Positions 1 through 5,971 are shown, counted from the stretch's first letter. The stretch is 5,971 nucleotides of DNA from Planctomycetaceae bacterium (GCA_013360535.1 JABWBL010000237.1:1-5971), one strand, 5' to 3'. The notes: generated by a model from the letters alone, not told the origin. Numbers and translations are program-made.

Positions 1-1476
1 CTGCGTGCGCCCGCTCGTCGCGGCCGCGTCCATCGGCTGCACGCCTTCGATCGGGTGCGCGACGAAGCCGTACATCGCGTACAGGGCGGCCGCCGCCGTG
101 GCGCTCAGGCCCGCGAGGCCACGTGCGAAGGCGGACGCGTCGGTTGCAGCGCCGAGCAGGAGCAGGATCGCGACGCCGTTGAGCACGAGGTTGAAGTGGA
201 ACGAGCCGTCGACGCCGCCCAAGGGCATCAGCACGAGGCTCGTCACGATCACGCCGAGCACGTTGCCGATCGTGTTCCAGGCGTAGGTGTTGCCGACCGT
301 GCCGCCGATGTTCGCCGCGCTGCGCGCCTGGATCTGGCTGACGAGCGGGAAGCCGAAGCCGATGCAGATCGTCGGCAGGAGCAGCATCAGGAAGCAGTAC
401 CCCGCCTGACCCGCGAGGAACAGCTCGTAGCCCCACGGCACCTGGCCGGACGGGATCTGGTCCTCGGGGTTGGCGAACACGAGCAGCTCCGTGCGCAGCG
501 AGCTGATCACGTAGGGCAGGCGCTCCATCAGCGGCGTGATCGCGATCAGCGACACGAGCACCGCCACCTGCGAGGCCGCGAGCCACCACAGCGGGCGCTT
601 CACGTTGACCAGCGACACGATCCAGCTTCCGATGCCGATGCCCGTGATGAAGCACATCAGCATCACGGTGAACGAGTTGTTCGACGAGCCGAAGCCCAGG
701 CCGATCAGGCGCAGGAACACGATCTCGTAGCCCATCGCCGCGAAGCCGGAGAGCGCGAGCGCCCAGAGCGTGGCGCGGAACTGGCCCGCGGTGTACTGCG
801 GGCCTTCGAGCGTGGCCGTGGGCTTGCTCTCTTCCGCCGCGACGAACTGCATGCGCGAGTCGGCGAGCCACACGAGGCCCGCGGCGACGAAGTTCATCGT
901 CGAGGCGACGCCGAGCGCCGACCAGATGCCCAGTTCCGGCAGCAGGTAGAAGCCCGCGGCGCCCGAGCCGAGCACGGCGCCGATGTTGTTGAGCGCGTAC
1001 AGGCTCGCGACCGCCTTGCGCGTCTGCGCGACCTCCTGGATCAGGTAGCGCGCGAGCACCGGCAGCGTGCCGCCCATCATCACCGCCGGCGCCATCACGA
1101 CCACGAGCGCCAGCACGAGGCGCAGCACGAGCTTGAGGCCCGGTTGCTCGAACGTCGCGGCCGCCATGCTCTCGTACAACGCGCCCGCGCCCTTGGTGAG
1201 GAACGGCAGGACGAGGCAATACAGGCCGATCAGCACCTCGAGCGCCACGTAGACCTTGAGCGGCCGCTCGCGCTTGTCCGAGCGCCGCCCGAACCACACG
1301 GCGCCGATGGCGAGGCCGCCCATGAACACCGCCAGCACCACCGCGTGGGCCTTGGCCGTGCTGCCCGTGAGGTTGGCGAGCAGCTTGGCCCACACGACCT
1401 CGTGCATGAGGCCGGCGAGGCCGGAGAGGAAGAGCGCGAGGAGCACGAGTCCTCGCTGGCGCGATTGCGTGGCCAT
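1..1476 (-). CDS. Fused MFS/spermidine-synthase-like membrane protein, N-terminal 492 residues (runs off left edge)
   Basis: The frame is open without a stop from an ATG at 1476-1474 to base 1, so the 3' end lies outside the window. The protein is strongly hydrophobic, with about a dozen likely membrane segments (around residues 8-30, 43-62, 75-93, 115-136, 156-180, 185-205, 235-258, 266-290, 297-316, 350-376, 395-420 and 425-472). The opening [16 protein letters not shown] followed by VFMGGLAIG, and the later [11 protein letters not shown] with [12 protein letters not shown], are typical of the membrane half of fused MFS/spermidine synthase proteins. In that family a cytoplasmic spermidine-synthase-like Rossmann domain follows; here it would be encoded left of the window, so neither its presence nor any catalytic activity can be seen. 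The two halves resemble each other internally. No Shine-Dalgarno sequence precedes the ATG (the upstream bases are C-rich). It is divergent from queF. The substrate is unknown. Confidence 0.85.
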   Translation of the reverse strand, partial: MATQSRQRGLVLLALFLSGLAGLMHEVVWAKLLANLTGSTAKAHAVVLAVFMGGLAIGAVWFGRRSDKRERPLKVYVALEVLIGLYCLVLPFLTKGAGALYESMAAATFEQPGLKLVLRLVLALVVVMAPAVMMGGTLPVLARYLIQEVAQTRKAVASLYALNNIGAVLGSGAAGFYLLPELGIWSALGVASTMNFVAAGLVWLADSRMQFVAAEESKPTATLEGPQYTAGQFRATLWALALSGFAAMGYEIVFLRLIGLGFGSSNNSFTVMLMCFITGIGIGSWIVSLVNVKRPLWWLAASQVAVLVSLIAITPLMERLPYVISSLRTELLVFANPEDQIPSGQVPWGYELFLAGQAGYCFLMLLLPTICIGFGFPLVSQIQARSAANIGGTVGNTYAWNTIGNVLGVIVTSLVLMPLGGVDGSFHFNLVLNGVAILLLLGAATDASAFARGLAGLSATAAAALYAMYGFVAHPIEGVQPMDAAATSGRTQ

Positions 1477-1562
1477 CGTGGGGGCGGTGGGCGGCTTGGG
1501 GAGGGACGGGTCGGTCGAAACGAAAGGCCGTGCGAGGCTACCAAGTCGCCGCACAGCGGTGG

Positions 1563-1606
1563 AGCGCGAGCGGCGAGCCAGATGCTCTCACGGCTCCGCT
1601 CGTGCT
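1563..1606. repeat. Imperfect inverted repeat just upstream of queF
   Basis: AGCGCGAGCGG at 1563-1573 matches the reverse complement of CCGCTCGTGCT at 1596-1606 in 10 of 11 positions; the mismatch is a G-T pair at 1566/1603. Four further pairs (1576-1579 with 1592-1595) can form after a 2-nt bulge. The right arm touches the first base of the candidate -10 box of queF. It could be an operator for a dimeric regulator, or a chance result of a G+C-rich spacer. No T-run follows on either strand, so it is not a normal terminator. Confidence 0.4.
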
Positions 1607-1611
1607 AAATT
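1606..1611 (+). promoter_or_regulatory. Candidate -10 box of queF (possible leaderless promoter)
   Basis: TAAATT is the only A/T-rich stretch in the last 50 bp before queF and matches the TANNNT form of a sigma70 -10 box. Only 8 nt separate it from the ATG at 1620, so transcription would begin at or within a few bases of the start codon. No purine-rich ribosome binding site lies between. I see no clear -35 hexamer 16-18 bp upstream. Confidence 0.4.
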
Positions 1612-1619
1612 GCCCCGCC

Positions 1620-1970
1620 ATGTCGACCTCCGCGACGAAGCAACTCGACACTTTTTCCAACCCGGCCCCGCAGCGCGACTACGAGATCCGCTTCGAATGC
1701 CCGGAATTCACGTGCCTGTGCCCCAAGACCGGCCAGCCTGACTTCGCCACGATCCGCATCCGCTACGTGCCCGACCAGCTGTGCGTCGAGCTCAAGAGCC
1801 TCAAGCTCTACCTGTGGAGCTTCCGCAACGACGGCGCCTTCCACGAGGCCGTCACCAACCGGATCCTCGACGACCTCGTGCGCGCCACCCAGCCGCGCAA
1901 GATGACCGTCGTCGGCGACTTCTACGTGCGCGGCGGCATCACGACCGTCGTCGAGGCGAGCTACCCCTGA
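1620..1970 (+). CDS. queF: NADPH-dependent preQ0 reductase (7-cyano-7-deazaguanine reductase), QueF
   Basis: QueF reduces the nitrile of 7-cyano-7-deazaguanine to the aminomethyl group of preQ1, a cytoplasmic step of queuosine synthesis for tRNA wobble position 34. The 116-residue product is the short unimodular (Bacillus-type) form. It contains [20 protein letters not shown] (26-45), then [14 protein letters not shown] (57-70) and [14 protein letters not shown]. The catalytic residues known from B. subtilis QueF (Cys55, Asp62, His96, Glu97) align at one constant offset with Cys34, Asp41, His75 and Glu76, so the enzyme should be active. I chose the ATG at 1620 because conserved sequence begins about 18 residues later; a GTG at 1530 in the same frame would add a 30-residue extension unlike the family. 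No Shine-Dalgarno sequence precedes 1620. No other queuosine gene is in the window, and the gene ends 3 bp from the convergent esterase gene. Confidence 0.96.
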   Translation: MSTSATKQLDTFSNPAPQRDYEIRFECPEFTCLCPKTGQPDFATIRIRYVPDQLCVELKSLKLYLWSFRNDGAFHEAVTNRILDDLVRATQPRKMTVVGDFYVRGGITTVVEASYP

Positions 1971-1973
1971 ACG

Positions 1974-2990
1974 TCAGCGGGCATGCAGCGCACGCGCGAG
2001 GCGCGGGAAGAGCAGGTTGTAGCGTTCGGAGAGGCCGCGGTGGCCGCCGTCGTGCTCTTCGTGCGTGAAACCGACGCCGAGGGAGCGCAACTTCGTGGTC
2101 AGCTTGCGCAGGCCCCACTGCAGGTGGAACTCGTCGCGCAGGCCGCACTCGAGGTGCAGGAATTCGAGCGAACGCAGGGCGTCGGCGTTGCGCTCGCAGG
2201 CGAACAGCGGGTCGTGCTCGAGCCAGCGCGCCCAGACGTCGGCACGGCGCGTGCCGTCGCGCAGGTCCATCGGCAGGTCGAAACCGAGCGGCGAAGCTGG
2301 GTTGGGCGAGTAGCAGCTCGCCATCGCGAGTACGTTGAGCACCGCGTGGCGGTCGCCGTCGAGTGAGGGCTTGCGCGCGAAGTCCTCGAGGAACCGCGCC
2401 GGATCGCCGCCGAAGGGCACGAGGCCACGCAGGCAGGCGTACAGCTCGGGCCCGAAACAGGCTTCGAAGTCGCAATCGCCCGAGAGCGACGCGGCGATCG
2501 GGAACGTGCGCGGGTGGCGCATCGCGAGCGTGAGCGCGCCGAAGCCGCCCGAGGACTTGCCGACGACGGCGCGGCGGCCGGGGCGCGTCGGGAAACGCTC
2601 GTCGACGAGCTGCACGAGCTCTTCCGCGACGTACGTGCCGAAGTCCCCGTTCCAGGCGCTGTCGACGTACTGGCTGCCGCCGAGTTTCGTCCACGCGTCC
2701 GGCATCACGACGATCACGGGCGCGCACTCGCCGCGTGAGATGCGTTCGTCGAGCTGAGCGATCACGCCGCGACGCCACGGATGCGCCTCGAGGAAGTCCT
2801 CCGGCCGACCCGTGTAGCTCGCGAGCAGGAACACGACCGGCAGGCGCTCGCCCGCGGCTCCCGGCGGCAAGTACACCGGCAGCGTGCGCACGTGCGGCTC
2901 GCCCGCGGGATTGCCGCGCAGGACGTCGCTCTCGACGGCGTGCAGCTCGACGCGGCCGGAGAACGCGAAGGATCCGTAGGCAGGGACCAT
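1974..2990 (-). CDS. Esterase-D-family alpha/beta hydrolase
   Basis: The 338-residue protein fits the putative esterase family (esterase D, S-formylglutathione hydrolase and enterochelin esterase relatives; Pfam PF00756). In order it shows the first core strand LPVVFLLASYTGR (50-62) with the likely oxyanion-hole loop, PVIVVMPDAW and GGSQYVDSAWNGDF (91-117), the nucleophile elbow GKSSGG (Gly144 to Gly149, Ser146 the likely nucleophile), a probable acid Asp286 in CGLRDEF, and the probable catalytic His317 in HDGGHRG. It has no signal peptide or membrane segment, so it is probably cytoplasmic. The natural ester substrate cannot be read from the sequence. The ATG lies 4 bp after the stop of the deaminase gene, with no strong ribosome binding site, so translation is probably coupled to that gene. 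Its stop is 3 bp from the convergent queF stop. Confidence 0.88.
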   Translation of the reverse strand: MVPAYGSFAFSGRVELHAVESDVLRGNPAGEPHVRTLPVYLPPGAAGERLPVVFLLASYTGRPEDFLEAHPWRRGVIAQLDERISRGECAPVIVVMPDAWTKLGGSQYVDSAWNGDFGTYVAEELVQLVDERFPTRPGRRAVVGKSSGGFGALTLAMRHPRTFPIAASLSGDCDFEACFGPELYACLRGLVPFGGDPARFLEDFARKPSLDGDRHAVLNVLAMASCYSPNPASPLGFDLPMDLRDGTRRADVWARWLEHDPLFACERNADALRSLEFLHLECGLRDEFHLQWGLRKLTTKLRSLGVGFTHEEHDGGHRGLSERYNLLFPRLARALHAR

Positions 2991-2994
2991 CCCG

Positions 2995-4113
2995 TCAGAG
3001 CGACAGCCCGAGCTCGTCGCGCAGCTTCGCGTACCCCGGCTTGACGCGCTCGAAGATGATCTTGACGCGCTCGTCGTAGTGCAGGAACGCGCTCTTCATG
3101 CCGTTGATCGTGATCTTCTCGAGGTCGGAGAGCGTGCAGCCGAACTGCTCGACGGCGATCGCGTACTCGTCGGTCATCGTCGTGCGGCTCATCAGCCGGT
3201 TGTCGGTGTTGAGCGTCACGCGGAAACCGCGGTCCATGTAGAAGCGGAACGGATGTTCGGCCATCGAGGGCGTCGCGCCGGTGTGCACGTTGCTCGACAG
3301 GCAAACCTCGATCGGGATGCGGTGGTCGAGCACGTACTGCGCGAGCGCGCCGACCTTGATGACCTTGCCTTGGTAGATGACGATGTCCTCGATCAGCCGC
3401 GTCCCGTGGCCGATGCGGTGCGCGCCGCAGTACTGCAGCGCCTGCCAGATGCTCTCGGGGCCAAAACTCTCGCCGGCGTGGATCGTGATCGAGAAGTTGG
3501 CGCGCTTGACGTGCTCGAAGGCGCGCAGGTGTTCCTTGGCAGGGTGCCCCGCCTCTTCGCCGGCGAGGTCGAAGCCGACGCAGCCCTGGTCGCGGAAGCT
3601 GACGGCGAGCTCCGCGAGCTTGAAGGAGAGATCCGGCGCCTGGTTGCGCATCGCGCACACGATCAGGCCCGTGTTCACGCCGAAGTCGTTCTGGCCGCGC
3701 TGCAGGCCCTTGAGCACGGCGCGCATCACGCCGTCGAGCCCCAGCCCGCCGTCGGTGTGGAAGTGAGGAGCGAAGCGGACTTCGGCGTACACGACGCCGT
3801 CGAGCGCCATGTCCTCGCAGAACTCGTAGGCGACACGCTCGAGCGCCTCGGCCGACTGCATCACCGCGATCGTGTGGCGGAAGCCCTCGAGGTACAGGGG
3901 CAGCGAGCCACGCGCGGCGCCCGCATGGAACCACTCGGCGAGCGGCGCCTCCTCGTGGAATGGCAGGCCGTCGTAACCGATCGCGCGGGCGAGCTCGAGC
4001 ACCGTGCGCGGGCGCAGGCCGCCGTCGAGGTGCTCGTGCAAGAGCACCTTCGGCACGCGCTGGATCACGGAACGGTCGGGTCGGAAGCTCGCAGCACTCT
4101 TCTTCGTGGACAT
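2995..4113 (-). CDS. add: Adenosine deaminase family protein
   Basis: Members hydrolyse the 6-amino group of adenosine-type nucleosides, giving inosine-type products and ammonia in purine salvage; some homologues act instead on aminodeoxyfutalosine in the futalosine menaquinone pathway. The 372-residue length is typical. The zinc-binding metallohydrolase residues are all present: HEH (His26, His28) near the N-terminus, HAGE (His212 ligand, Glu215 proton shuttle), AHRIGHGTRL (His236 catalytic), SSNVHTG, and NTDNR (Asp304 ligand). Mammalian adenosine deaminase has a second Asp after Asp304; here it is Asn305, as I recall for actinobacterial homologues. FDLAGEE (181-187) provides the conserved substrate-loop glycine. 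The ATG at 4113 lies close before the HEH motif and follows a TAGATT box by 6 nt, with no Shine-Dalgarno. It leads a two-gene unit with the esterase and is divergent from gltX. The family is sure; adenosine as substrate is likely but not certain. Confidence 0.92.
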   Translation of the reverse strand: MSTKKSAASFRPDRSVIQRVPKVLLHEHLDGGLRPRTVLELARAIGYDGLPFHEEAPLAEWFHAGAARGSLPLYLEGFRHTIAVMQSAEALERVAYEFCEDMALDGVVYAEVRFAPHFHTDGGLGLDGVMRAVLKGLQRGQNDFGVNTGLIVCAMRNQAPDLSFKLAELAVSFRDQGCVGFDLAGEEAGHPAKEHLRAFEHVKRANFSITIHAGESFGPESIWQALQYCGAHRIGHGTRLIEDIVIYQGKVIKVGALAQYVLDHRIPIEVCLSSNVHTGATPSMAEHPFRFYMDRGFRVTLNTDNRLMSRTTMTDEYAIAVEQFGCTLSDLEKITINGMKSAFLHYDERVKIIFERVKPGYAKLRDELGLSL

Positions 4114-4119
4114 GTCCGG

Positions 4120-4125
4120 AATCTA
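4120..4125 (-). promoter_or_regulatory. Candidate -10 box of the deaminase-esterase unit (possible leaderless promoter)
   Basis: On the minus strand TAGATT ends 6 nt before the ATG at 4113, the distance at which transcription normally starts. It fits TANNNT. The bases between (CCGGAC) hold no ribosome binding site, and upstream the strand reads CTTCCTCCC, the complement of a Shine-Dalgarno rather than one. No good -35 hexamer is seen at 16-18 bp. Confidence 0.45.
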
Positions 4126-4131
4126 GGGAGG

Positions 4132-4143
4132 AAGCGCGCGCTT
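4132..4143. repeat. 12-bp perfect palindrome in the add-gltX spacer
   Basis: AAGCGCGCGCTT is its own reverse complement. It lies 6 bp upstream of the candidate -10 box of the deaminase gene. A related alternating run, AGCGCGCGCGC, sits at 4188-4198 before the gltX -10 box. It may be an operator, but CG-alternating palindromes arise easily in G+C-rich DNA. Confidence 0.3.
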
Positions 4144-4175
4144 TTCCTGCCCAAACCTGCGCAGACGGCGCAGCG

Positions 4176-4205
4176 TTGGACCCCGGGAGCGCGCGCGCCT
4201 ATCCT
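4176..4205 (+). promoter_or_regulatory. Candidate sigma70-type promoter of gltX
   Basis: TTGGAC at 4176-4181 and TATCCT at 4200-4205 are separated by 18 bp. The -10 box fits four of six consensus bases and the -35 box three. Transcription would start near 4212, giving a leader of about 40 nt that includes the ribosome binding site. Confidence 0.35.
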
Positions 4206-4209
4206 CTTG

Positions 4210-4234
4210 CGCCCCCAAGCTCCCGCCTGGGGCG
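4210..4234 (+). other. Possible small hairpin in the gltX leader
   Basis: CGCCCC at 4210-4215 can pair with GGGGCG at 4229-4234, with a C/A-T/G extension if one C is bulged. It ends 7 nt before the ribosome binding site and would fall at the very 5' end of the predicted leader. It does not resemble a T-box and no T-run follows. Confidence 0.2.
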
Positions 4235-4240
4235 TTCGAA

Positions 4241-4246
4241 AGAGGA
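4241..4246 (+). promoter_or_regulatory. Ribosome binding site of gltX
   Basis: AGAGGA lies 7 nt before the GTG at 4254. It decides the start, because the frame stays open upstream to 3960 through sequence antisense to the deaminase gene. Confidence 0.7.
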
Positions 4247-4253
4247 TCTCCGC

Positions 4254-5732
4254 GTGTCCAAGCCGCCCCGCGTCCGTTTTGCTCCCAGCCCGACCGGCAA
4301 GCTCCACATCGGTGGCGCCCGCACGGCGCTCTTCAACTGGGCCTACGCGCGCCGCCACGGCGGCCAGTTCCTCCTGCGCATCGAGGACACCGATCCCGAG
4401 CGTTCGACGAAGGAGTTCGAGCGCGCGATCCTCGAAGGCCTGCACTGGCTCGGCATCCAGTGGGACGAAGGTCCGGACATCGGCGGCCCTTGCGGCCCGT
4501 ACCGGCAATCGGAGAAGTACCCGCAGTACCGCGAGGTCGCGCAGCGCCTGCTCGCGTCCGGTCACGCCTACCACTGCTTCTGCTCGACCGAGCGCCTCGA
4601 CCAGCTGCGCGCCGAGCAGGAGGGGCGCAAGGAGCGGCAGGTCTACGACCGCCTGTGCGCCAAGCTCGACCCGGCCGAGTCCGCGCGCCGCGTCGCCTCG
4701 GGCGAAAAGGCGGTGGTCCGCTTTCACGTGCCGCCGGGCGAGACGGTCTGCATCGACCACATCCGCGGCGACGTGCGCTTCTCCCACGACGAAGTCGACG
4801 ACTGGGTGATGGTGCGCTCCGACGGCAGCCCGACCTACAACTTCTGCGTCGTGTGCGATGACGTCGACATGGGCATCACGCACGTGTTCCGCGGTGAGGA
4901 GCACCTCGTCAACACGCCCAAGCAGGTGCTGCTGTACCAGGCGCTCGGGCAACCGATGCCGGAGTTCGGCCACCTGCCGCTGATGCTCGGAACCGATGGC
5001 AAGAAGCTCTCCAAGCGCACGGGCGACACCGCGCTGCAGGACTACCGCGACAAGGGCTACCCGCGCGAGGCGGTGGTCAACTTCCTGTGCCTGCAGGGCT
5101 GGGCGCTCGACGGCACGAGCGTGCTGTTCTCCGTCGACCAGCTCGTGCAGCACTTCGACATCAAGGACGTGCAGAAGGCCGGCGCGATCTTCGATCCCGA
5201 GAAGTTCCGCTGGATGGCGGGCGAGTACCTGCGCAAGGAGCCGCTCGCGACGCTCGCGGCGCACTGCACGCCGTTTGTGGTCGAGGCCGAGCTCGCGACG
5301 GCCGAGCAACTCTCCGAGAACGCGAAGTGGTTCGAGGAAGTCGTCAAGACCGAACAACCGCGCATCAACATCTACAGCGAGCTGCCCGCGCGCATCGCGT
5401 ACCTCTTCCAGCCCGACGACGCTGTCGAGACCAACGACGCCGCGCTCGCGGCGGTGCGCAAGCACGCCAACGCGGCGCAGACGTTGCGCGACTACCGCGA
5501 ATGGCTCGCACCGAAGGTCGCCGGTGGCATCGATGCCGCGGCGCTGCGCGACACGTCGAAGGCCTGGGCGGCCGAGAAGGGGCTCAAGCTCCCGGCCTTC
5601 TTCCAGCCCGTGCGGTTCGCCCTGAGCGGCGAGGTGCACGGCGCGGACCTGTTCGACGTGATGGCGTTGCTCGGCGCCGAGAGCGTCCTGCGGCGGCTCG
5701 AGGCCGCTGCGAACCGGCTGGCGGAGGCGTAA
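4254..5732 (+). CDS. gltX: Glutamyl-tRNA synthetase
   Basis: This class I enzyme charges tRNA(Glu) with glutamate in the cytoplasm. The 492-residue product has the usual bacterial length. RFAPSPTGKLHIGGARTALF starts at residue 8 and holds the HIGH-type motif HIGG (18-21). LRIEDTDPERS (41-51) and GSPTYNF (191-197) line the substrate pocket, FRGEEHLVNTPKQ (212-224) follows, and KLSKR (251-255) is the ATP-binding KMSKS loop. The all-helical anticodon-binding part runs from about 325 to the end and closes with RFALSGEVHGADLFDVMALLG-like sequence typical of the family. This C-terminal part rules out the truncated Glu-Q-tRNA(Asp) synthetase. The connective region has Cys108, Cys110 and Cys135 of a zinc site, but not the usual fourth ligand. 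The GTG at 4254 is chosen for its ribosome binding site and because it falls just before the first conserved strand. Whether it also charges tRNA(Gln) cannot be told here. Confidence 0.97.
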   Translation: MSKPPRVRFAPSPTGKLHIGGARTALFNWAYARRHGGQFLLRIEDTDPERSTKEFERAILEGLHWLGIQWDEGPDIGGPCGPYRQSEKYPQYREVAQRLLASGHAYHCFCSTERLDQLRAEQEGRKERQVYDRLCAKLDPAESARRVASGEKAVVRFHVPPGETVCIDHIRGDVRFSHDEVDDWVMVRSDGSPTYNFCVVCDDVDMGITHVFRGEEHLVNTPKQVLLYQALGQPMPEFGHLPLMLGTDGKKLSKRTGDTALQDYRDKGYPREAVVNFLCLQGWALDGTSVLFSVDQLVQHFDIKDVQKAGAIFDPEKFRWMAGEYLRKEPLATLAAHCTPFVVEAELATAEQLSENAKWFEEVVKTEQPRINIYSELPARIAYLFQPDDAVETNDAALAAVRKHANAAQTLRDYREWLAPKVAGGIDAAALRDTSKAWAAEKGLKLPAFFQPVRFALSGEVHGADLFDVMALLGAESVLRRLEAAANRLAEA

Positions 5733-5803
5733 GGCCCTCCCGGGGCTGGAACGCCGCTTCGGGGCGCCTCAAGGAGCGGGGGGATCGCGCCGAAAGCGAC
5801 GGC

Positions 5804-5971
5804 GTGTCCTCCTCTGAAGCGAACCCCGATGTTTCCGCCTGCGAGTCCCTGCAGGCCCGCTGGCTCACGGCCGGGATCTCCGGCCACGGGCTCGAGCTCG
5901 ACGCGCGCGCGCGAGCGCATGTGGCCGAGTGCGAGGCGTGCCGCGGCGACTACCGCGCCGCGCTCGAGGTG
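5804..5971 (+). CDS. Putative anti-sigma-type zinc-finger protein, first 56 residues (runs off right edge)
   Basis: The frame from the GTG at 5804 is open to the window end. It encodes a short Ser/Glu-rich start, then a helix-like CESLQARWLTA segment, then HVAECEAC. Cys13, His39, Cys43 and Cys46 form C-x25-H-x3-C-x2-C, the spacing seen in zinc-binding anti-sigma factors and other putative zinc-finger membrane proteins of that type. Almost all codons from 5837 on end in G or C, while the overlapping frame with an ATG at 5829 has many A/T-ending codons and a Pro/Ser-rich product. That supports this frame. The start is uncertain: the only Shine-Dalgarno-like sequence, AAGGAG at 5771-5776, is 27 nt away. 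The fold is inferred from the motif; no partner sigma factor or membrane segment is visible. Confidence 0.6.
   Translation, partial: MSSSEANPDVSACESLQARWLTAGISGHGLELDARARAHVAECEACRGDYRAALEV

Noticed and set aside
55..1608. A long plus-strand open frame (517 codons) opposite the membrane-protein gene
   Set aside because: Its product is Arg/His/Glu/Ala-rich low-complexity sequence, as expected for the antisense frame of a G+C-rich gene. The minus frame encodes a clear membrane protein.
1530..1619. An upstream GTG start for queF
   Set aside because: The 30 added residues lie over the inverted repeat and the A/T box, have no ribosome binding site at a proper distance, and do not resemble QueF.
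1477..1619. A preQ1 riboswitch before queF
   Set aside because: I see no short hairpin followed by the A-rich pseudoknot tail of preQ1 aptamers, and the likely transcription start leaves no leader.
3960..4253. An N-terminal extension of gltX
   Set aside because: The extra 98 codons run antisense through the start of the deaminase gene and through the spacer. They are Arg/Ser/Ala-rich, unlike any GluRS, and the GTG at 4254 has a good ribosome binding site.
3079..4809. A long plus-strand frame (576 codons) across the deaminase gene and into gltX
   Set aside because: It is antisense to the deaminase gene for most of its length and then out of frame in gltX. It shows no recognisable protein motif.
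4065..5639. A long minus-strand frame (524 codons) opposite gltX
   Set aside because: It is antisense to an unmistakable gltX, with Arg/Leu/Ala-rich composition and no domain.
5733..5803. An intrinsic terminator after gltX
   Set aside because: Only short G+C stems are possible (GCCC at 5734-5737 with GGGC at 5743-5746, and a small one near 5752-5766). No T-run follows either.
5829..5971. An ATG start at 5829 in another frame as the right-edge gene
   Set aside because: Its product is Pro/Ser/Arg-rich, its codons often end in A or T, and it misses the HxxxCxxC motif, which reads only in the frame of the GTG at 5804.

Overview
This is a G+C-rich bacterial chromosomal window (roughly two thirds G+C by eye, with codons that mostly end in G or C). 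It holds six protein-coding genes, four complete and two cut by the window edges. I saw no RNA gene, transposon, CRISPR array or phage gene. The organism cannot be named from this. A fused membrane spermidine-synthase-like protein, a short unimodular QueF, a compact adenosine deaminase with the NTDN active-site motif and an esterase-D-type hydrolase together would fit a high-GC free-living bacterium such as a planctomycete or a similar phylum, but that is a weak inference.

Layout. 1-1476 (minus) is the first 492 codons of a polytopic membrane protein that runs off the left edge and resembles the membrane half of fused MFS/spermidine synthase proteins. A 143-bp divergent spacer with a long imperfect inverted repeat separates it from queF (1620-1970, plus), the preQ0 reductase of queuosine synthesis. 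queF meets a minus-strand pair tail to tail with only 3 bp between stop codons. That pair is an adenosine-deaminase-family gene (2995-4113) followed 4 bp later by an esterase-D-like alpha/beta hydrolase (1974-2990). A 140-bp divergent spacer separates the pair from gltX (4254-5732, plus), a full-length glutamyl-tRNA synthetase. Right of gltX, a plus-strand gene starts at 5804 and shows an anti-sigma-type zinc-finger motif before the window ends.

The genes do not form one obvious pathway. queF (tRNA modification) and gltX (tRNA charging) both serve tRNA function but are in separate transcription units. The deaminase and esterase are almost certainly co-transcribed. The most interesting reading concerns expression signals: queF and the deaminase both lack a Shine-Dalgarno sequence and have a TAnATT box only 6-8 nt before their ATG, which suggests leaderless mRNAs. 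gltX has a conventional leader and a good ribosome binding site before a GTG start. I found no convincing undescribed multi-gene system.
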